From assembly GCF_004146235.1 (NCBI RefSeq), contig NZ_SELO01000035.1, positions 1 through 39,857 on the forward strand: a stretch of DNA of 39,857 bases, written 5' to 3'. Below, in pieces: positions 7,132 to 15,860 of this stretch; positions within the stretch are counted from its first letter, which is position 1; each line of letters opens with the position of its first letter. The notes beneath the pieces are model-generated. The model saw only the letters and a program-made list of their open reading frames with translations. It was not told the DNA's origin and ran no database searches. A program made the position numbers and the translations under genes. Origin of the DNA: Tropicimonas sp. IMCC6043. GTDB lineage: Bacteria > Pseudomonadota > Alphaproteobacteria > Rhodobacterales > Rhodobacteraceae.

Positions 7132-7986
7132 TCAGGCGGCGGCCCTCACGGATTGAGTGTCGGCGAAGAAGAGAAGCGTGAAATGGCCGATCTGACGGAA
7201 TCCGATCGCCTCGTAGGCGCGGCTCGCCGCGGGGCCGGAGGCGAACAGGATCGCCCGCTTCACACCTACGCGCCGCGCCTGCTCGAGATGCAGCGCAACC
7301 GCGCGGCGGGCATGGCCGCGGCCGCGCGCCGCCTCCGGCGTGAAGACGCTTCCGATCTGCACCATGTCCTTCAGGATCGCGTTGAAGGAGGTCATCGCAA
7401 CCGGCTGGCCGTCTTCCTCCAGCAGCATCAGCGACCGCCGGTCGAGCATCGTCTCTACATCGGCCTTTGCGAGGTCGGCTGCGTCCGCTTCGGCAAAGTG
7501 GAAGATCTCGACGAGGTAATCCGTGCGCCAGCGGATCAGCAGCGGCAGGTCGGTCGCCGTCGCGGCGCGCAGCCGGGTCGTGCCGGCGGGCGGCATCAAC
7601 GCCGCGAGATCGAGGGAATAGAGCGGCTCATCGTCGTCAAGCTGCGTCTCCGCTGCCATTAGTCCCAGCCGCGCCCGCATCTCGCGCACCTGCTCGGTCG
7701 CACCGAAGATCCCGTTGATCCGGTAGGGTGCGAGGATACCGACCACCTCCGCCGGCAACGCCTCGGGAACCTGGACCAGCAGAAACCCGGCAGTGGTGAT
7801 GCCGAAGACACCGGTGACAGCCCCCTCCTCTTCGCGGATCCACATCCGCGTGGCATTGCGCGCCTCGCCGCCGCAAGGCCCGTGTTCGGCAAGATTCGCG
7901 CGCAGGAACATCGACGTGTCTGAGCGCCCGACGAGGAAAGCCTCGATCGCGCTGCTATCGGCCGGAAGGGCCGGTCGGAAAGCCAT
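7132..7986 (-). CDS. GNAT family N-acetyltransferase
   Basis: The 284-aa protein has a C-terminal GNAT domain (about residues 150-275), with an acetyl-CoA pyrophosphate loop around EAARGRGHARRAV and the closing motif SRAYEAIGFRQIGHF. The N-terminal half looks like a degenerate second GNAT fold, as in two-domain members. Substrate is unknown. The start codon ATG 7986 shares one base with the stop of rsmE (TGATG), and GGGAG lies upstream inside rsmE, so it is translationally coupled to that gene. An in-frame ATG at 8013 would lie inside rsmE and is less likely. Confidence 0.88.
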   Translation of the reverse strand: MAFRPALPADSSAIEAFLVGRSDTSMFLRANLAEHGPCGGEARNATRMWIREEEGAVTGVFGITTAGFLLVQVPEALPAEVVGILAPYRINGIFGATEQVREMRARLGLMAAETQLDDDEPLYSLDLAALMPPAGTTRLRAATATDLPLLIRWRTDYLVEIFHFAEADAADLAKADVETMLDRRSLMLLEEDGQPVAMTSFNAILKDMVQIGSVFTPEAARGRGHARRAVALHLEQARRVGVKRAILFASGPAASRAYEAIGFRQIGHFTLLFFADTQSVRAAA

Positions 7987-8711
7987 CACCAATCTCCCAA
8001 CGCGCTCTGCCAAAGCGCCAGAGCCGCCACCGCCGCGGTATCGGCCCGCAGGATGCGCGGTCCGAGGCTCACGGCCACCGCGCGCTCCATATCACGCAAT
8101 CGTGTCCGTTCGGAGTCAGAAAATCCGCCCTCTGGACCGATCAGGATCGCCCATGGCCCGGGCGCATCACCGGCCGCCTGCGCCAGTGTCGCGCCTGCGC
8201 CGGAGAGGGCCTCGTCACAGAACATCAGCCGCCGGTCGGCGGGCCAACCGTCGAGCAGCCGATCGAGCCGCTGCAACTCCGCCACCTCCGGCACGAAGGT
8301 GCCGCCGCATTGTTCGGCCGCCTCGACGGCATGGGCCTGCAACCGGTCACGCCGGATCCGCTCGGCATTGGTAAAGGCCGTCTGGACCGGGCAAATCCGC
8401 GCCGCACCCATCTCCGTCGCCTTTTCGACGATGAAATCGGTCCGCGCCTTCTTGATCGGCGCGAAGAGCAGCCAGAGATCCGGCGGCGTCTGCAGCGGGC
8501 GCGTCTGCTCGCGGCAGAGAAGCACCCCGCCGCGCTTGCCCGCCTCGGCCACCTCGGCGCGATACTCGCCCGACCTCCCGTCGAAGACCAGAACCTCCTC
8601 CCCGGCGCCGAGCCGCATCACGCCGAACAGGTAATGCGCCTGCTCCCGGCTGAGCAAAACGCTTTGCCCCGGTGCAAGGCTTTGTTCTACAAACAGCCGA
8701 ACCTTCGACAT
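7986..8711 (-). CDS. rsmE: 16S rRNA (uracil-1498-N3)-methyltransferase RsmE
   Basis: RsmE methylates U1498 of 16S rRNA in the assembled 30S subunit, using S-adenosylmethionine. The 241-aa product has an N-terminal PUA-like domain (residues 1-70, with HYLFGVMRLGAGEEV) and a C-terminal SPOUT methyltransferase domain. The knotted cofactor site shows as ILIGPEGGFSDSE (189-201) and SLGPRILRADTAAVAAL (215-231). Start ATG 8711 gives the standard SKVRLFVEQ opening. It diverges from ubiA with only 30 bp between the two start codons, so each promoter must extend into the other gene. The downstream GNAT gene overlaps its stop. Confidence 0.96.
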   Translation of the reverse strand: MSKVRLFVEQSLAPGQSVLLSREQAHYLFGVMRLGAGEEVLVFDGRSGEYRAEVAEAGKRGGVLLCREQTRPLQTPPDLWLLFAPIKKARTDFIVEKATEMGAARICPVQTAFTNAERIRRDRLQAHAVEAAEQCGGTFVPEVAELQRLDRLLDGWPADRRLMFCDEALSGAGATLAQAAGDAPGPWAILIGPEGGFSDSERTRLRDMERAVAVSLGPRILRADTAAVAALALWQSALGDW

Positions 8712-8741
8712 CGACCCCAATCCTCGTTCCGGGCGGACCAT

Positions 8742-9743
8742 ATGACCGACACCAGCCAGACTCCAGACACATCGCAGCCAGACGCCGCTTCCGCTCCGAC
8801 CCCCGGAACCGTTGCCGATTCCGTTTCGGGAAACTGGGTCGACACCCGCGCCCCCGCCGCCCTGCGACCCTATCTCAGGCTCTCGCGCGCCGACCGCCCG
8901 GTTGGCTTCTGGACGCTCATTATCCCCTCGCTCTGGGGCCTTTTTGCGGCCGCCGCCGCCACCGGATGGCGGCCCTTCGACTGGTGGATCCTGATCGCCG
9001 TGATCCTCGGCTCGTTCCTGATGCGCGGCGCCGGCTGCACCTGGAACGACCTCACCGACCGCGAAATCGACGCGCTTGTCGAGCGCACCAAGTCGCGCCC
9101 CCTGCCCTCCGGCCAGGTCACGCCGCGCCAGGCCCTCCTCTGGATGGGTGGCCAGTTGCTCTTCGCCTTCCTCCTGCTGCTGACCTTGGGAAAGACCGCC
9201 ATCGCCCTCGGCGTCGCCGCCATGTTCCTTGTCGTGCTTTACCCGTTCGGCAAGCGCTTTACCTGGTGGCCGCAGTTCATCCTCGGGCTGAACCTCTCCT
9301 GGGGCGTGCTGGTCGCCTGGGCGGCCCATAGCGGTGCGCTCACCCTCGCGCCGGTCTTCCTGTTCTTCGGCGGGGTCTCGTGGACGATCTTCTACGACAC
9401 GATCTACGCCCATCAGGACATCGAGGACGATGCGATGATCGGCGTGAAATCCACGGCGCGGCTGTTCGGAGACGAGACCAGGGCCTGGCTCAGGCTCTTC
9501 ATGATGGTGACCGTGCTGATGCTGAGCGTCGGCATCTTTCTCGCGCTCGGGCCGACCGGAAACCCGCTCGCGCTGGCGCTCGGCCTGACCGGTGCCTGGG
9601 GGATGGGCCTTCACATGGCATGGCTCACGGGAAGGGTCGATCTCTCCGATCCCCGGTCCTGCCTGATTGCATTCCGGGCGCTGACGCAGACCGGTCTGAT
9701 CCTTGCGACAGGTCTTTTGCTGTCCCTGCTCGTGATGCTCTGA
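8742..9743 (+). CDS. ubiA: 4-hydroxybenzoate polyprenyltransferase
   Basis: UbiA prenylates 4-hydroxybenzoate in the inner membrane, the first membrane step of ubiquinone synthesis. The 333-aa protein has a longer polar N-terminus than usual (about 35 residues), then about eight membrane helices. The first aspartate-rich motif is NDLTDREID (about residues 105-113), and the second is in YDTIYAHQDIEDD followed by IGVKSTARLFGD (about 218-245). These bind the Mg-diphosphate of the prenyl donor. ATG 8742 is chosen because upstream in-frame codons lie within rsmE on the other strand. The gene is divergent from rsmE and 100 bp ahead of the OmpA-family gene. Confidence 0.96.
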   Translation: MTDTSQTPDTSQPDAASAPTPGTVADSVSGNWVDTRAPAALRPYLRLSRADRPVGFWTLIIPSLWGLFAAAAATGWRPFDWWILIAVILGSFLMRGAGCTWNDLTDREIDALVERTKSRPLPSGQVTPRQALLWMGGQLLFAFLLLLTLGKTAIALGVAAMFLVVLYPFGKRFTWWPQFILGLNLSWGVLVAWAAHSGALTLAPVFLFFGGVSWTIFYDTIYAHQDIEDDAMIGVKSTARLFGDETRAWLRLFMMVTVLMLSVGIFLALGPTGNPLALALGLTGAWGMGLHMAWLTGRVDLSDPRSCLIAFRALTQTGLILATGLLLSLLVML

Positions 9744-9843
9744 ACGGCCGCGTCCGACAGTGGCGGAAAGCCGCCGGCGGACAATTGATCCCACCGGCGC
9801 GCGGCTCTATGAGATCCCAACCGACAACAGGACGACCAGCCCG

Positions 9844-11910
9844 ATGCGCCTTGGCCCCAAGATCATCTCCGCGACCGCCGTGATTCTGGCGGCCCTCGGT
9901 TGCTGGCTGGCCGCTTCCGTCGCCGCCGACATCATCGAGGACCGATCCGGCCGCGCCGTCGAGATCGCGCTGATCGAGGCCGGCCATGACTGGGCCGACG
10001 TGCATACCGACGGGTTGCAGGTCCATATCGGCGGCATTGCACCCACCGAGGCGAAGCGGTTCAACGCGCTGCATGTTGCCGGGAAGATGGTCGAGGCAAC
10101 CCGCATCGTCGACGGAACCACGGTTCAGCCCTCCGAACCGCTGGCGCCGCCGGGCTACTCCATCGAGATCCTGCGCAACGACGAAGGCGTGACTCTGATC
10201 GGCCTGGTCCCCGTCGAGACGGACCGCGAGGCGATGATGGGGGAAATCAAGGCGCTGGCCGAGGGGGCCGAGGTGACCGACCTCCTGCAGACGGCACATT
10301 ACCCCGAACCGGAGAGCTGGACGGAATCGGTTCTGCTCGGGCTCGATGCGCTGGCGCGGCTCCCGCGCTCAAAGATCTCAATCGCGCCGGGCCGTGTGAA
10401 CATCACCGCGATCGCCGACTCCGAAGAGGAGAAGCTGGAGATGGAGGAGGCGATCGACGCGCTCCGGCGGCGCCCGGCGAACCGCGGACTGCTTGTCATC
10501 CGGGAAATCTCCGCCCCCCGCCCGGTCATTGCGCCCTTCACCCTGCGCTTCGTCATCGACGATGCAGGTCCGCATTTCGACGCCTGTTCGGCCGACACCG
10601 AGCGTTCCCGCCGCCGCATCCTCGCCGCGGCCAGCGCGGCAAATGCCACAGGCACGCTCGACTGCACACTGGGGCTCGGCGTGCCCACGACGGAATGGGC
10701 CGATGCCGTGGTGCAGGCGATCGCTGCGGTTGCCGATCTCGGCGGCGGTTCGGTGACCTTCTCGGATGCGGATGTCACGCTGGTCGCCCTGGAGACCACG
10801 CGTCAGGAGGATTTCGACCGCGTCGTCGGAGAGCTGGAATCGAACCTGCCCGAGGTTTTTTCCCTGCATTCGGTCAAGCCCGAGCCGCCGGAAACCGATG
10901 ACAGCGTCGGTGCCGGTCCGCCGGAATTCACCGCCACACGCAGCCCGGAAGGCCAGGTGCAGCTGCGTGGCCGGCTCAACAACGCGATGGTGCGCGAGAC
11001 GGTCGAGAGTTTCGCCAAGGCAAGGTTCGGCGCGGCGTCGGTCTACACAGCGGCGCGAATCGACGAGACACTACCTGACAACTGGCCGGTCCGGGTCCTC
11101 GCCGGGCTTCAGGCCCTCTCCGAGCTCGACAGCGGTGCGGTGGTGGTCAAGGAGGACGTCGTTAACCTCGACGGACGCACCGGTAACCCTGACGCCAAGG
11201 CCGAAGTCGCCCGCCTCTTGGCCGAGAAGCTCGGCGACAGTCAGCGGATCTCGCTCAACGTGACCTATGTCGAGGCGCTCGACCCGGTGGCCGCACTGCC
11301 CACGCCGGAGGAATGCGTGGGCCAGATCAACGACCTGCTCGCCGGCTCCAAGATCACTTTCGAGCCTGGCTCGGCGGAGATCTCGGGCAGCGCCGCGGGC
11401 GTCATCAATGACATCGCCGACGTTCTGAAGGACTGCCGAGAGGTCGAGATGTCGATCGAGATCGCCGGCTACACCGACAGCCAGGGCAGGGAAGAGATGA
11501 ATCTCGAGCTGAGCCAGGGCCGCGCCGAGGCAGTGCTGGAAGCACTCGTGGCGCGGCGCGTGCTGACCTCGGGGATCACAGCGAAGGGTTATGGCGAGGC
11601 CGATCCGATCGCAGACAATGACACCGAAGAAGGCCGCGAGGCCAACCGCCGGATCGACTTCCACCTGCTCGGCGCCGAAGACGAGTCTCAGGAGGGAGAG
11701 GCCGCCGAAGGCGAGACCGAGACGCAGGACGCTCAGGGTGACGACCCCGCCGCCGAAGACACCGCCGAGGAAACCGGCGAGACGGACGTGACGGCCGGAA
11801 CCGACGCGGCAGAGCCGGCGGAGGGCGCGACGGTGGATGCAATCACCGGCGCGGCGACGGACGCCGATGCGGCGGACGGCACGGATGAGGACAAGGGAGA
11901 GAGCCAGTGA
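9844..11910 (+). CDS. OmpA-family cell-envelope protein with tandem BON-like repeats and acidic tail
   Basis: The 688-aa protein begins with a membrane anchor or signal segment (about residues 5-30). Several BON-like modules follow between about 40 and 470, visible as repeated patterns such as VHTDGLQVHIGGIAPTEAKR and the related RGRLNNAMVRETVESF. The OmpA C-terminal domain lies at about 500-610 (ITFEPGSAEISG, IEIAGYTDSQGREEMN, LSQGRAEAV, GYGEADPIADNDTEEGREAN), and binds peptidoglycan in other members. Unusually, about 77 residues rich in Glu, Asp, Ala and Thr follow the OmpA domain. ATG 9844 is favoured over the in-frame ATG at 9760, which would add a non-hydrophobic leader. It overlaps the next gene by GTGA, forming a two-gene unit. 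Confidence 0.85.
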   Translation: MRLGPKIISATAVILAALGCWLAASVAADIIEDRSGRAVEIALIEAGHDWADVHTDGLQVHIGGIAPTEAKRFNALHVAGKMVEATRIVDGTTVQPSEPLAPPGYSIEILRNDEGVTLIGLVPVETDREAMMGEIKALAEGAEVTDLLQTAHYPEPESWTESVLLGLDALARLPRSKISIAPGRVNITAIADSEEEKLEMEEAIDALRRRPANRGLLVIREISAPRPVIAPFTLRFVIDDAGPHFDACSADTERSRRRILAAASAANATGTLDCTLGLGVPTTEWADAVVQAIAAVADLGGGSVTFSDADVTLVALETTRQEDFDRVVGELESNLPEVFSLHSVKPEPPETDDSVGAGPPEFTATRSPEGQVQLRGRLNNAMVRETVESFAKARFGAASVYTAARIDETLPDNWPVRVLAGLQALSELDSGAVVVKEDVVNLDGRTGNPDAKAEVARLLAEKLGDSQRISLNVTYVEALDPVAALPTPEECVGQINDLLAGSKITFEPGSAEISGSAAGVINDIADVLKDCREVEMSIEIAGYTDSQGREEMNLELSQGRAEAVLEALVARRVLTSGITAKGYGEADPIADNDTEEGREANRRIDFHLLGAEDESQEGEAAEGETETQDAQGDDPAAEDTAEETGETDVTAGTDAAEPAEGATVDAITGAATDADAADGTDEDKGESQ

Positions 11911-12236
11911 ACCGCTCCGAATTCATTATCGCGACCGCGCTGGTCCTCTTCGTCTCCTTCCTTCTCGGCTGGTTCGCCTCCTGGATCGTCCACCGGGTGA
12001 CTCGCGTCACCCAGTCGGAGATGGGCGAACTCGACAAGATGGCGCAGGCGCTGCACGAAGCCGAGGAAACCCGCGATCAGGCAATCACCTATTTGCAACA
12101 GCGCGAGGCTGAACTCACCAATCAGCTCACCCAGACCGAGGCAGAACTGAACGCAGCGATGGAGGGCCTGCGCGACACACGCCAAGAGACGGAAGAGCTG
12201 CGCGCCTATATCGAAAGGATGCAGGGAGAAGCGTGA
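11907..12236 (+). CDS. Small membrane-anchored coiled-coil protein
   Basis: The 109-aa protein has one N-terminal membrane helix (about residues 6-28). It is followed by a long heptad-rich, charged helix (about 36-105) predicted to form a coiled coil, with segments such as LQQREAELTNQLTQTEAEL. It starts at GTG 11907, inside the stop of the OmpA-family gene (GTGA), so it is translationally coupled. I do not recognise a named family. The pairing with a peptidoglycan-binding partner suggests an envelope-spanning or scaffolding role, which is inference. Confidence 0.8.
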   Translation: MNRSEFIIATALVLFVSFLLGWFASWIVHRVTRVTQSEMGELDKMAQALHEAEETRDQAITYLQQREAELTNQLTQTEAELNAAMEGLRDTRQETEELRAYIERMQGEA

Positions 12237-12297
12237 GCCGGGCAGGGATCGCGCCTCCAGCGCAGCCCCACTTCTTCAGCTCGAAAGTATCCCGAGG

Positions 12298-12315
12298 ACA
12301 CGCGCTTATGCGTGT
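12298..12315 (+). terminator. Hairpin between convergent genes
   Basis: ACACGC at 12298-12303 pairs with GCGTGT at 12310-12315 around a 6-base loop, extended outward by G-T wobbles into TTTGGGG. It lies between the convergent ends of the coiled-coil gene (12236) and moaE (12378) and may terminate rightward transcription. Confidence 0.35.
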
Positions 12316-12377
12316 TTGGGGGCAGCGCCAGCTCGGACTGTTGCCACTGGCGCAAGGCTCTCGGTTTCGCCTCGCCT

Positions 12378-12818
12378 CTACCAGCGATCAAGCGCTGCCT
12401 CGTCCTCGTCTTTCGCCGCAACCCACCGCGCGCCGTCCGGCCCATGCTCCTGTTTCCAGAAAGGCGCACGGGACTTGAGATAGTCCATGAGGAACTCGGC
12501 CGCCTCAAAGGCCGCTCGCCTGTGCCGCGCGGCGGTGGCCACCATCATGATCTGTGCGCCCGGCTTCATCGGCCCGAAACGGTGGATCACCAATGCGTCG
12601 ATCAGCTTCCAGCGCTCTACGGCCTCTGCGGCGATCGCCTCCAACGCGCGCTCCGTCATGCCTGGATAGTGCTCGATCACCATCTCGCTGAGCTGTCCGC
12701 TGTCATCGCGGACGATGCCGGAGAAGCTGACGATTGCACCCGCCCCCTCTGCCCGCGCGGTGAAGCCGTCGAGTTCATCACCGGCAAGGAAGGCCGCCTG
12801 CTGGAGCCGGATCTCCAT
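12378..12818 (-). CDS. moaE: Molybdopterin synthase catalytic subunit MoaE
   Basis: MoaE, with two MoaD subunits, converts cyclic pyranopterin monophosphate to molybdopterin by inserting two sulfurs, in the cytosol. The 146-aa product has the family blocks GAIVSFSGIVRDD (about residues 27-39), LSEMVIEHYPGMTERAL (about 43-59), WKLIDALVIHRFGPMKPG (about 70-87) and the active-site stretch EFLMDYLKSRAPFWKQEHG (about 107-125) with the catalytic lysines. Its start codon follows the moaD stop directly with no gap, so the two are translated together. Genes for the earlier steps (moaA, moaC) are not in the window. Confidence 0.96.
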   Translation of the reverse strand: MEIRLQQAAFLAGDELDGFTARAEGAGAIVSFSGIVRDDSGQLSEMVIEHYPGMTERALEAIAAEAVERWKLIDALVIHRFGPMKPGAQIMMVATAARHRRAAFEAAEFLMDYLKSRAPFWKQEHGPDGARWVAAKDEDEAALDRW

Positions 12819-13067
12819 TCAGCCCCCCGTCATCGGCGGGAAGAAGGCGACCTCGCGCACGCCGGCGAGCGGCGCATCGAAATCCGCCAGTTCCTGGTCG
12901 AGCGCGACCCTGACGGCCGAAAGGTCGGAAAACGCCAGCGCATAGCGCTCTTCGCGGTCCGAGAGTTCCGCAACGAGATCGGCGACGGTGGCGGCGGAGG
13001 TTTCGACCGCTTCCCGTGGCAGTCCGATCCGCTCACGCAACCAGGCAAAATAGAGCACGTCGATCAT
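12819..13067 (-). CDS. moaD: Molybdopterin synthase sulfur-carrier subunit MoaD
   Basis: MoaD carries sulfur as a C-terminal thiocarboxylate to MoaE. The 82-aa ubiquitin-like protein opens with MIDVLYFAWLRERIGL and ends in VAFFPPMTGG. The terminal Gly-Gly is the residue pair that is adenylated and thiolated. ATG 13067 is chosen because it lies 4 bp after the pgsA stop and gives the normal family length; an in-frame upstream ATG at 13124 would overlap pgsA. The gene directly abuts moaE. Confidence 0.96.
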   Translation of the reverse strand: MIDVLYFAWLRERIGLPREAVETSAATVADLVAELSDREERYALAFSDLSAVRVALDQELADFDAPLAGVREVAFFPPMTGG

Positions 13068-13071
13068 GGAA

Positions 13072-13626
13072 TCAGTCCCTGAGATACGGCCGGGCCTTGT
13101 TGAAATAGTCGAGCCCGGTGACAATCGTCAGCACCGCCGCGAACCAGAGCAGCGCGATGCCGGCGCCGAAGAGGAGGTTGCCCGCGGCGACCCCGCTCGC
13201 CAGAAGGGACGCGATCGCGACCATCTGTGTCGCGGTCTTCCACTTGGCGAGCTTCGTGACCGCCAGCGTGCCGGCTGTGTCTCCGAGGAATTCGCGCAGG
13301 CCCGAAACGAAGGTCTCGCGCAACAGTATCAGCGCGGCAGGCAGCGCGATCCAGACAGTGACCCCGTGGAGCCCGGTCAGCGTGGCCAGCGCGATGGTGA
13401 CGATCGCCTTGTCGGCGATCGGGTCGAGCATGGTGCCCATGAGCGTGCGCTGTTCCCAGGCACGGGCGAGACGGCCGTCGACCCAGTCGGTGGCCGACGC
13501 GCCGACAAAAAGCGTCAGCGCTGCCCAGTCGGCCTCAGGCCGCGGCAGGACAAGGAAGACCAGCAGCACCCCGGGCGCCGCAACCAGGCGCAGCGCAGTG
13601 AGAATATTGGGAACGGTCCAGCGCAT
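13072..13626 (-). CDS. pgsA: CDP-diacylglycerol--glycerol-3-phosphate 3-phosphatidyltransferase
   Basis: PgsA makes phosphatidylglycerol-phosphate from CDP-diacylglycerol and glycerol-3-phosphate in the inner membrane. The 184-aa protein has the CDP-alcohol phosphatidyltransferase motif D-x2-D-G-x2-A-R-x8-G-x3-D-x3-D in DWVDGRLAR followed by GTMLDPIAD (about residues 47-72), plus four to five membrane helices. It lies 38 bp downstream of uvrC and 4 bp upstream of moaD, an order common in Rhodobacterales. It is the second phospholipid synthesis gene in the window, after plsY. Confidence 0.96.
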   Translation of the reverse strand: MRWTVPNILTALRLVAAPGVLLVFLVLPRPEADWAALTLFVGASATDWVDGRLARAWEQRTLMGTMLDPIADKAIVTIALATLTGLHGVTVWIALPAALILLRETFVSGLREFLGDTAGTLAVTKLAKWKTATQMVAIASLLASGVAAGNLLFGAGIALLWFAAVLTIVTGLDYFNKARPYLRD

Positions 13627-13664
13627 GGGTCTCTCCTAGCGCGGATCTTGCCCATGTGAAAGCG

Positions 13665-15563
13665 TCAGCCGCGTTCGTTGAAGAAATCGTAGATCGTCTG
13701 CGCGAGGCCGGCCGACACCCCGTCCACCGCCTTCAGATCGGCGAGGCCCGCACGGCTGACCGCCTTGGCAGAGCCGAAATGGGCGAGCAGCGCCCGCTTG
13801 CGGGTCGCGCCGACACCGGGGATGTCGTCGAGCGGGGTGGCGCCGACCGCCCTGGCGCGTTTCGTGCGATGGGCGCCGATGGCGAAACGGTGCGCCTCGT
13901 CGCGCAACCGCTGGACGAAATACAGCACTGGGTCGTTGTGGCGCAGCGCAAAGGGCCGCTGGCCGGGACGGTGAAATTCCTCCTTGCCCGCGTCGCGGTC
14001 GACGCCCTTGGCGACGCCGATGAAGGGAACGTCCTCGACGCCAAGCTCGGCCAAGATCTCCGCCACCGCGCCAACCTGCCCTGCCCCGCCATCGATCAGC
14101 AGGAGGTCCGGCCACGCCTCGCCCTGTCGGTCCGGATCTTCCTTCAAGAGGCGCTTGAAGCGGCGCGTCAGCACCTCCTTCATCATGCCGAAATCGTCGC
14201 CGGGGGTCAGCGCCTCGCCCTTGATGTTGAACTTGCGATACTGGCTCTTGAGGAACCCCTCTGAACCGGCGACGATCATCGCGCCGACTGCGTTCGTTCC
14301 CTGGATATGCGAGTTATCGTAGACCTCGATGCGCGCGGGCGGCGCGGCAAGATCGAAAGCGGAGGCGAGCCCGGCGAGCAGTTTCGACTGCGCGGCCGAC
14401 TCCGACATCTTCCGCGCCAGCGCCTCGCGGGCGTTGCGGACCGCGCCGGCCACCAGCTCGGCCTTCTCGCCCCGCTGCGGCACGAGGAGATCGACCTTGC
14501 GTCCGGCCTTCTCCGAAAGCACTTCGGCCAGCAGCTCCCGGTCATCGATGTCGTGGCTCAGGATTACGTGCCGCGGGGGCTCCTTGCTGTCGTAGAACTG
14601 CGCGAGGAAGCTACGCAGGATCTCGGCCGTCGACTCGGTGCCTCCGGTGCGGGGGTAATAGTCGTGGTTGCCCCAGTTCTGGTGGGCGCGGATGAAGAAG
14701 ACCTGCACGCAGGCCTGACCGCCCTCCAGATGCAGCCCGACCACGTCCGCCTCGGCCACGCCGCGGGGGTTGATCCCCTGCGCGGACTGCACCTGAGTCA
14801 GCGCCCGGATGCGGTCACGAAGCGCCGCGGCGCGTTCGAACTCCATCGCTTCGGCAGCGGCCTGCATCTCGCCGGCAAGCTCCTCCTGCACATTCGTCGA
14901 CTTGCCCTGGAGGAAGCGCTCGGCGTCCCTGACCAGCGCGCCGTATTCCGCCTCCGAGACGCGGCCGACGCATGGCGCGGAACAACGCTTGATCTGGTAG
15001 AGCAGGCAGGGTCGCGTGCGGCTTTCGAAGGTCGCGTCCGAGCAGTTGCGCAGCAGAAAGACCTTCTGCAACTGGTTCAGCGTCCGGTTGACCGCGCCGG
15101 CGGAGGCGAACGGGCCAAAATAGGCGCCGGTCTCCTTCTTGGCGCCGCGATGCTTCTTGATCTGCGGAAAGGCATGGGCCCGCGAGACGAGAATGTTTGG
15201 AAAGGACTTGTCGTCCCGAAGCAGCACGTTGTAGCGCGGCTTGAGCTGCTTGATGAGATTTTGCTCCAGCAGCAGCGCCTCGGCCTCGGTCTGCGTTGTC
15301 AGGAACATCATCGAGGCGGTCTCGCGGATCATCCGGGCGATGCGCGCGGAATGCCCGGTCGGCCGCGCGTAGCTCGAGACCCGCGCCTTGAGATTGCGCG
15401 CCTTGCCGACGTAGAGAACCCTGCTGTCTGCATCGAGCATCCGGTAGACACCGGACGACGCGTCGAGCGTGCGCAGGTAGTCCTGGATACAGGCATGCCC
15501 GGTCGGCCGTTCCGCGCGCCCCTCCGCTGACCCGTCGGCTGCGTGCCGCTCATCCAAGCTCAT
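13665..15563 (-). CDS. uvrC: Excinuclease ABC subunit UvrC
   Basis: UvrC makes both incisions in nucleotide excision repair after UvrAB damage recognition. The 632-aa product has the N-terminal GIY-YIG nuclease ([20 protein letters not shown], about residues 36-55), a Cys cluster typical of UvrC (about 160-190, including [15 protein letters not shown]), the UVR domain that binds UvrB ([15 protein letters not shown], about 235-250), the C-terminal RNase H-like endonuclease ([19 protein letters not shown], about 405-425) and tandem helix-hairpin-helix motifs ([15 protein letters not shown], about 580-595). ATG 15563 has AGGAGCAAC upstream; a longer in-frame start at 15680 has no such signal. 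It lies downstream of an AT-rich spacer and is followed by pgsA. Confidence 0.97.
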   Translation of the reverse strand: MSLDERHAADGSAEGRAERPTGHACIQDYLRTLDASSGVYRMLDADSRVLYVGKARNLKARVSSYARPTGHSARIARMIRETASMMFLTTQTEAEALLLEQNLIKQLKPRYNVLLRDDKSFPNILVSRAHAFPQIKKHRGAKKETGAYFGPFASAGAVNRTLNQLQKVFLLRNCSDATFESRTRPCLLYQIKRCSAPCVGRVSEAEYGALVRDAERFLQGKSTNVQEELAGEMQAAAEAMEFERAAALRDRIRALTQVQSAQGINPRGVAEADVVGLHLEGGQACVQVFFIRAHQNWGNHDYYPRTGGTESTAEILRSFLAQFYDSKEPPRHVILSHDIDDRELLAEVLSEKAGRKVDLLVPQRGEKAELVAGAVRNAREALARKMSESAAQSKLLAGLASAFDLAAPPARIEVYDNSHIQGTNAVGAMIVAGSEGFLKSQYRKFNIKGEALTPGDDFGMMKEVLTRRFKRLLKEDPDRQGEAWPDLLLIDGGAGQVGAVAEILAELGVEDVPFIGVAKGVDRDAGKEEFHRPGQRPFALRHNDPVLYFVQRLRDEAHRFAIGAHRTKRARAVGATPLDDIPGVGATRKRALLAHFGSAKAVSRAGLADLKAVDGVSAGLAQTIYDFFNERG

Positions 15564-15689
15564 GTTGCTCCTGCATCGATTCTCCGGATCGCTGCAATGT
15601 AACGACGGCGGGGGCAACAGGAAACCTGTCCACGATTCCTGTGGATAAGCCTCGGGACAACCATCAGCGCAACTCCGCATGACCCTGTG

Positions 15690-15850
15690 TTTCTAAGCAG
15701 TTCCTTAAGCTGCCTAAAAAATAGGCCGATATGCAATCGCTTGATTTCACAATAAATTTTTTAGCATCACAGCAAGCATTTGATTTATTTAAATGTTTTT
15801 TGACATTTTCGTGAAGGCGCTGCGGAGCGTGAATAATTGGTCGCTTCGGC
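15690..15850. other. AT-rich spacer upstream of uvrC
   Basis: In an otherwise GC-rich window, these roughly 160 bases are strongly AT-rich, with A/T runs at 15715-15721, 15751-15762 and 15781-15802. A short repeat GCCTA/TAGGC sits at 15712-15716 and 15722-15726. The spacer lies between the end of the SDR gene (15861) and uvrC (start 15563), so it probably carries the uvrC promoter on the minus strand. A possible pair is CTTGCT, 16 bases, TATTGT, read leftward from about 15778. I see no gene in it. Confidence 0.5.
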
Positions 15851-15860
15851 ACGTCGTTTG

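Noticed and set aside
14307..15530. 407-codon open frame on the plus strand opposite uvrC
   Set aside because: uvrC has all its domains on the other strand; the plus-strand translation has no recognisable motif.
15807..15840. TTGACA on the plus strand at the edge of the AT-rich spacer as a promoter
   Set aside because: No -10 element at suitable spacing and no rightward gene follows; it points into the antisense of the SDR gene.
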